Assembly: GCA_002455335.1 (NCBI GenBank)
Contig: DKKP01000155.1
Span: 1-9,998 of the forward strand
Direction: 5' to 3'
Length of the DNA stretch: 9,998 nucleotides
DNA from: Anaerolineales bacterium UBA6663
Lineage (GTDB): Bacteria > Chloroflexota > Anaerolineae > Anaerolineales > UBA6663
Shown piece after piece: positions 6,505 through 9,998 of the stretch. A program made the position numbers and the translations under genes. Positions within the stretch are counted from its first letter, which is position 1; each line of letters starts with the position of its first letter. The notes beneath the pieces were generated by a model. The model saw only the letters and a program-made list of their open reading frames with translations, was not told where the DNA came from and made no database searches.

Positions 6505-8595
6505 ATGCCCACGCTATCGTTGAGTGAACAACAGCGGCTCGAGCTCCTCTATCGCGTCAGCCGCGAGATCTCGGATCGCCTGGATCTCAATGAACTCCTT
6601 TCGCGCATCCTGCGTGAGACCGCGGCCAGCGCACAGGCTGACGCCGCCAGCCTGCTCGTGGTGAATGAGCAGCTGGATGTGGCCTCCTCGGCCCTGATCG
6701 TCGACGGCGTCCTGCACTCCGATCCACAACATGACCTCGAGGGCGTGCTGCACGGCGGCCTCGCCGGCTGGGTGTTGACCCACAGGCAGCCTGTGCTGAT
6801 GCCCGACACGTCGCAGGATCCACGCTGGAGCCGCCGGCCCGATGACGCGCGGTCGGGGGCCAAGTGCGCGATCTCGGTGCCCCTGCTCGGCCGGGCTCGG
6901 GTCGTCGGTGTGCTGACCCTGGTGCGGCGCCCGGTCGGGAGCTTTGTCGAAGACGACCTGACGCTGCTGACCGTGATCGCCGATCAGGCCGCTGTGGCCA
7001 TCGAGAACGCCGCACTCTATGCCGAAAGCCGGCGCCGCGCCGACGCCATGGCCGCCCTGGCCGAGACCGCCCGGGCGGTCAACTCGACGCTCGAGCTCGA
7101 TCAGGTGCTCCGGCTCGTAGTCGATCACGCGCGCGCGCTGTTGCGCGTGGAGACCGCTGGTGTTGCGCTGTTTGAGTCGGATGGGCTGGTGTTCCGCGAG
7201 GCCTCCGGACGGCTCTCCGATCAGTTGCGCGGGCTTCGGCTCGAGGCCGGTGAGGGTCTGGCCGGTTGGGTTGCCGCGCACAACCAGGCCGTGATCTCGC
7301 ACGATCGACCGGCCGATGCGCGTTTCACGGGCGGGCTGTTGCAACGACTTGGGCTGCGCGTCCGCGCCAGCGCCGGCGTGCCGATCGTGCTCGATCCGAT
7401 GGCGCCGACGCCAAAAGTCATCGGCGTGATCGAGGTGATCAATCCGTTCGACAACCGCTTTGGCGGCGATACCTTGCCTTTGCTCGATAGCCTCGCCGCG
7501 CTGGCCACCACGGCGATCACCCACGCCCGGCAGATGGCCGAGCTCCAGGCGGCTGAGAGCCGCTTCTCGGGGCTGTTCGAAGACAACATCGACCCGATCT
7601 TGATCACCGATCTCGATGGCCTGATCACCGACGCCAATCGCAAGGCCGTCGAGATGTTCGGCTACGAGCCGCGGGTGCTGATCGGCCTGCGGATCACCAC
7701 GGTTCACCGCACGGGCACAGCCTTTCTCGGCTCCGATCGATTTGCGCAACTGCGCGACGGACGGGAAATCACCTACCAGACCCGCGTCACAACGCGCCGC
7801 GGTGACGAGATCCCGATGGAGGTGCACGCGAAGCTGATCGAGCGCCGCGGCCAATCCTTCATCCAGTGGATCCAGCGCGATATGAGCGAGCGACTGCAGC
7901 TCGAGGAGATGCGCAGCGACCTGATCAGCATGATCTTCCACGATCTGCGCAGTCCGCTCGGCAATGTGATCACGTCGCTCGAAACCATCGTGACGAGCCT
8001 GCCGCACGATCGCGTGATGGAGCACGCGTTGCTGACGATCGCGCAACGCTCGGCGGGGCGGATGTCGCGGCTTGTAGATTCGCTCCTCGATCTGCGACGG
8101 CTCGAGGCCGGTCAGCTTGTACTCCAGCGTGATGCCACAGACCTGCGCGAGCTCGTCGAAGAGGTCTTCGAATTGACGGCGCCGATGGCCAAGGTCAAGC
8201 ACACAAGTCTGCTGACCGAACTACCCGAGGATCTGCCCTTCGTCGCGCTCGATAGCGACATGATCCGCCGGGTGCTCATCAACCTCGTGGAGAACGCGAT
8301 CAAGTACACGCCAATCCGCGGGCGCGTCACGCTCTCGGCTGTCGTTGCGCCCGCCGAGGTCATCCTGGCTGTCACCGATACCGGCCCGGGGATCCCGCTG
8401 GCAGACCAGGGCCGGGTCTTCGGGATGTTCACGCGGCTCCAGCGCGATCGCGGCGCAAAGGGGCTCGGACTCGGTCTGGCGTTCTGTCGGCTGGCCGTGC
8501 AGGCGCATGAAGGCCGGATCTGGGTGGAGAGTGAACCGGGGGCCGGCAGCACCTTTCGGGTGGCCCTGCCGCGCGGCGCTCGGGCCGAGAATTAG
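6505..8595 (+). CDS. Soluble GAF-GAF-PAS sensor histidine kinase
   Basis: From ATG 6505 this is 696 residues with no membrane segment, so it is a cytoplasmic sensor. The order is GAF 1 (about 20-164), GAF 2 (186-336), PAS (343-451; PILITDLDGLITDANRKAVE at its core), HisKA dimerisation domain (461-526) and HATPase_c (573-681). The phosphoacceptor is H469 in MIFHDLRSPLGN. ATP-binding boxes are INLVENAIKYTP (N box, 582-593), TDTGPGI (G1, 614-620), RVFGMFTR (F box) and KGLGLGLAF (G2, 642-650). All catalytic residues are present. GAF and PAS domains typically sense small ligands, redox state or light; no chromophore-binding cysteine motif stands out. In-frame GTG codons at 6493 and 6499 are alternative starts. 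ATG 6505 is preferred because GAGTGG lies 8 bases upstream, but that site is weak. No response regulator is adjacent, so its partner is unlinked. The MBL-fold gene follows 41 bases later. Confidence 0.93.
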   Translation: MPTLSLSEQQRLELLYRVSREISDRLDLNELLSRILRETAASAQADAASLLVVNEQLDVASSALIVDGVLHSDPQHDLEGVLHGGLAGWVLTHRQPVLMPDTSQDPRWSRRPDDARSGAKCAISVPLLGRARVVGVLTLVRRPVGSFVEDDLTLLTVIADQAAVAIENAALYAESRRRADAMAALAETARAVNSTLELDQVLRLVVDHARALLRVETAGVALFESDGLVFREASGRLSDQLRGLRLEAGEGLAGWVAAHNQAVISHDRPADARFTGGLLQRLGLRVRASAGVPIVLDPMAPTPKVIGVIEVINPFDNRFGGDTLPLLDSLAALATTAITHARQMAELQAAESRFSGLFEDNIDPILITDLDGLITDANRKAVEMFGYEPRVLIGLRITTVHRTGTAFLGSDRFAQLRDGREITYQTRVTTRRGDEIPMEVHAKLIERRGQSFIQWIQRDMSERLQLEEMRSDLISMIFHDLRSPLGNVITSLETIVTSLPHDRVMEHALLTIAQRSAGRMSRLVDSLLDLRRLEAGQLVLQRDATDLRELVEEVFELTAPMAKVKHTSLLTELPEDLPFVALDSDMIRRVLINLVENAIKYTPIRGRVTLSAVVAPAEVILAVTDTGPGIPLADQGRVFGMFTRLQRDRGAKGLGLGLAFCRLAVQAHEGRIWVESEPGAGSTFRVALPRGARAEN

Positions 8596-8596
8596 C

Positions 8597-8616
8597 GCCG
8601 GGTCAGTCGACCCGGC
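8597..8616 (+). repeat. Perfect intercistronic hairpin
   Basis: GCCGGGTC (8597-8604), a 4-base loop AGTC, and GACCCGGC (8609-8616) form a perfect 8-bp stem starting two bases after the histidine kinase stop codon. No T tract follows on the + strand, so it is not a standard terminator. It could act as an mRNA-stabilising or processing element that sets different expression for the kinase and the downstream genes. Confidence 0.5.
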
Positions 8617-8636
8617 AGGATGGGATCGAACGAGGC

Positions 8637-9488
8637 ATGCAGAAGATCGGCAAGGACATCTACGTTGAATCCAGCTTCCCTGGGGTGACCGTCGGCGCGA
8701 TCGTGACCGGCGAGGGCGTGGTGTTGATCGACGCCCCGACGCACCCCGCCGACGCCCAGTTGTGGCGGATGCGTCTGCGCGAGTTGACCGACCAGCCGCT
8801 GCGTTACCTGATCCTGCTCGATCACCACAGGGATCGGGCGATGACGGTCAGCTTGTTCGGCGTGCCCGTGATCGCGCACGATCAAACCCTTGAGCAGATG
8901 CGGACGTGGCCCGAGCAGTTCAAGCCGCTGTTGCCCGAGACCGGCGCCGATGCGGAGTGGGTCAACGATTGGGGCGGGGCGCGTTTGACTCTGCCGACGA
9001 TCACGTTTTCGGAGCAGATGCGCCTGGCGCTCGGCGGCAGGACGCTTCACCTCTTCCATCGTCCCGGCTCGGCGCCCGGCGCGACCTGGGTCGAGATCCC
9101 CGACGCTGAGGCGGTCTTCCTCGGCGATGCAGCCGCCCTGAAGTCTCCGCCCTTCCTGGCAGAAGCCGATCTTGAAGCCTGGGTGAACGTGCTCGCCGAG
9201 TGCCGCAAGAAGAAGACGGCTGGGCGCGTCGTCGTCCCCGGGCGGGGCGGCCTGACGAACAAGCTGGCGCTCAAACCGGCTGAGGATTTCCTCAAGCTGG
9301 TCCGGCGGCGCCTCGACTCCTTCAGCAAGGGCAAGAAGGGCCGCGCCGACCTCGACAAGGTGGCGGCTGAGTTGGTCGAGTGGTTCCCGGCGAACGCCGA
9401 CCTTCGCGATCACTATCTGCGTCGGCTTTCACACGGCCTCGAAGCCCAGTTCGATGCCCAGATCCTGGCGACCGCTCAGCGATCCTGA
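8637..9488 (+). CDS. MBL-fold protein with degenerate metal-binding residues
   Basis: This 283-residue protein shows the metallo-beta-lactamase fold. It has an N-terminal beta sandwich (KIGKDIYVESSFPGVTVGAI), the turn GVVLIDAP (27-34), a motif-2 region LILLDHHRDRAM (58-69), HRPGSAPGATW (141-151), FLGDAA (161-166) and VVVPGRGG (198-205). Compared with the usual HxHxDH...H...D...H ligand set, only H64, D66 and D164 appear kept. The first His is D62, the last His of motif 2 is R67, the HTPGHTPG histidine is S145 and the PGHG histidine is R203. It is therefore probably not a normal dinuclear-zinc hydrolase; it may bind one metal, have altered chemistry, or be a pseudoenzyme. The C-terminal 80 residues are helical and basic (KGKKGRADLDKVAAEL). 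The start ATG 8637 has GAGG only one base away, so initiation is atypical. The asparaginase gene begins three bases after its stop. Confidence 0.82.
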   Translation: MQKIGKDIYVESSFPGVTVGAIVTGEGVVLIDAPTHPADAQLWRMRLRELTDQPLRYLILLDHHRDRAMTVSLFGVPVIAHDQTLEQMRTWPEQFKPLLPETGADAEWVNDWGGARLTLPTITFSEQMRLALGGRTLHLFHRPGSAPGATWVEIPDAEAVFLGDAAALKSPPFLAEADLEAWVNVLAECRKKKTAGRVVVPGRGGLTNKLALKPAEDFLKLVRRRLDSFSKGKKGRADLDKVAAELVEWFPANADLRDHYLRRLSHGLEAQFDAQILATAQRS

Positions 9489-9491
9489 ACC

Positions 9492-9998
9492 ATGATCCCT
9501 CTGATCGAATACACCCGCGGCACGCTTTCGGAGTCGGTGCACGACGGCGCTGTGGTCGTTGTTGACGCGACGGGCCGGGTTCTCGCCTCGGCCGGCGACA
9601 CGGGCGCGCCGGTCTTCGTCCGCTCTTCGGGCAAGCCTTTTCAGGCGCTGCCCCTTGTGGCGAGCGGCGCCGCCGCGGCCTGGGGCTACACCGGGCGCGA
9701 GCTGGCGCTGGCCTGCGCCTCGCATCGCGGCTCGGCGATCCACGTCGAGGCCGCGCGTGGGATCGCGGCCCGCCTGGGTGTGACGGCCGAAGACCTGCAA
9801 TGCGGCACGCACGTCGTCGAAGACAGCGAGACCGAGGCCGAGTTGATCCGCTCGGGCGGGCGTCGCGATTCCTTCCATCACAATTGCTCGGGCAAGCACC
9901 TCGGCATGCTCGCCACGGCCCGCCATCTCGGCCAGCCCATCGAGGGCTACCTCGAAGTCGCCGGCGCCGTCCAGCAGGGTGTGCTGCGCTCGGTCTCA
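9492..9998 (+). CDS. L-asparaginase, Rhizobium etli (AnsA / asparaginase II) type, 3' truncated by window
   Basis: The frame runs from ATG 9492 to the right edge (169 codons; the family is usually about 330-370 residues). It matches the asparaginase_II family (asparagine to aspartate plus ammonia), unrelated to the E. coli enzymes. Seen motifs are VRSSGKPFQALPL (43-55), with the S45-x-x-K48 catalytic pair; LACASHRGS (73-81), with S77; and HHNCSGKHLGMLA (129-141), with the zinc-site C132 and K135. From memory, the R. etli ReAV counterparts are S48/K51, S80 and C135/K138, a constant offset of three, which supports intact chemistry in the visible half. The second cysteine ligand and second lysine lie beyond the edge. 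It is expected to be cytoplasmic; no signal peptide is seen. Only three bases separate it from the MBL-fold gene and no clear Shine-Dalgarno sequence is present, so translational coupling is likely. Confidence 0.92.
   Translation, partial: MIPLIEYTRGTLSESVHDGAVVVVDATGRVLASAGDTGAPVFVRSSGKPFQALPLVASGAAAAWGYTGRELALACASHRGSAIHVEAARGIAARLGVTAEDLQCGTHVVEDSETEAELIRSGGRRDSFHHNCSGKHLGMLATARHLGQPIEGYLEVAGAVQQGVLRSVS

Noticed and set aside
6514..8202. Long open frame on the - strand (about 562 codons) opposite the histidine kinase gene
   Set aside because: The + strand encodes a complete GAF-GAF-PAS-HisKA-HATPase protein with all catalytic boxes. The antisense product has no domain and unusual H/R/Q-rich composition.

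Overview
The window is high-GC bacterial chromosomal DNA (roughly two thirds G+C by eye) and densely coding, with no gap longer than about 215 bases between genes. Third codon positions are strongly G/C throughout, and no gene looks compositionally foreign. I see no insertion sequence, phage gene, CRISPR array, tRNA or rRNA. The mix of genes (PcrA-type helicase with a C-terminal Tudor-like tail, small bacterial deoxynucleoside kinase, multi-GAF/PAS soluble histidine kinase, Rhizobium etli type asparaginase) best fits a Chloroflexota-like bacterium. That placement is inference and only moderately secure.

Layout. Bases 1-55 may hold the last codons of an upstream gene. Bases 69-2065 (+) hold two genes overlapping at ATGA. 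Each encodes a tandem double-GNAT acetyltransferase, giving four GNAT domains in all, one of them phosphinothricin-acetyltransferase-like. Bases 2066-2275 are a convergent intergenic region with several hairpins, ending in a perfect 26-bp palindrome and T-rich tract (a + strand terminator). Bases 2276-4546 (-) encode a full-length UvrD/PcrA DNA helicase. Bases 4547-4645 are a compact divergent promoter region. Bases 4646-5308 (+) encode a deoxynucleoside kinase, followed 45 bases later by a nucleotidyltransferase-fold protein of unknown substrate (5354-6376). A 128-base spacer with a good -10 element and several small hairpins precedes a cytoplasmic GAF-GAF-PAS histidine kinase (6505-8595). 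That gene is closely followed by a metallo-beta-lactamase-fold protein that has lost most of its metal ligands (8637-9488). Three bases later comes an L-asparaginase of the serine-lysine, zinc-binding type, cut by the right edge (9492 onward).

How the genes may work together. The helicase (DNA repair and replication restart) and the kinase (deoxynucleoside salvage) are divergently transcribed and share DNA-metabolism themes. The kinase/nucleotidyltransferase pair is probably one operon. The histidine kinase, MBL-fold and asparaginase genes are co-directional and tightly spaced, so they may be co-transcribed. No response regulator is present, so the kinase's partner must lie elsewhere. Nothing here is clearly a new defence or mobile system. 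The least explained items are the degenerate MBL-fold protein, the unassigned nucleotidyltransferase, the paired double-GNAT genes, and the structured convergent intergenic region.
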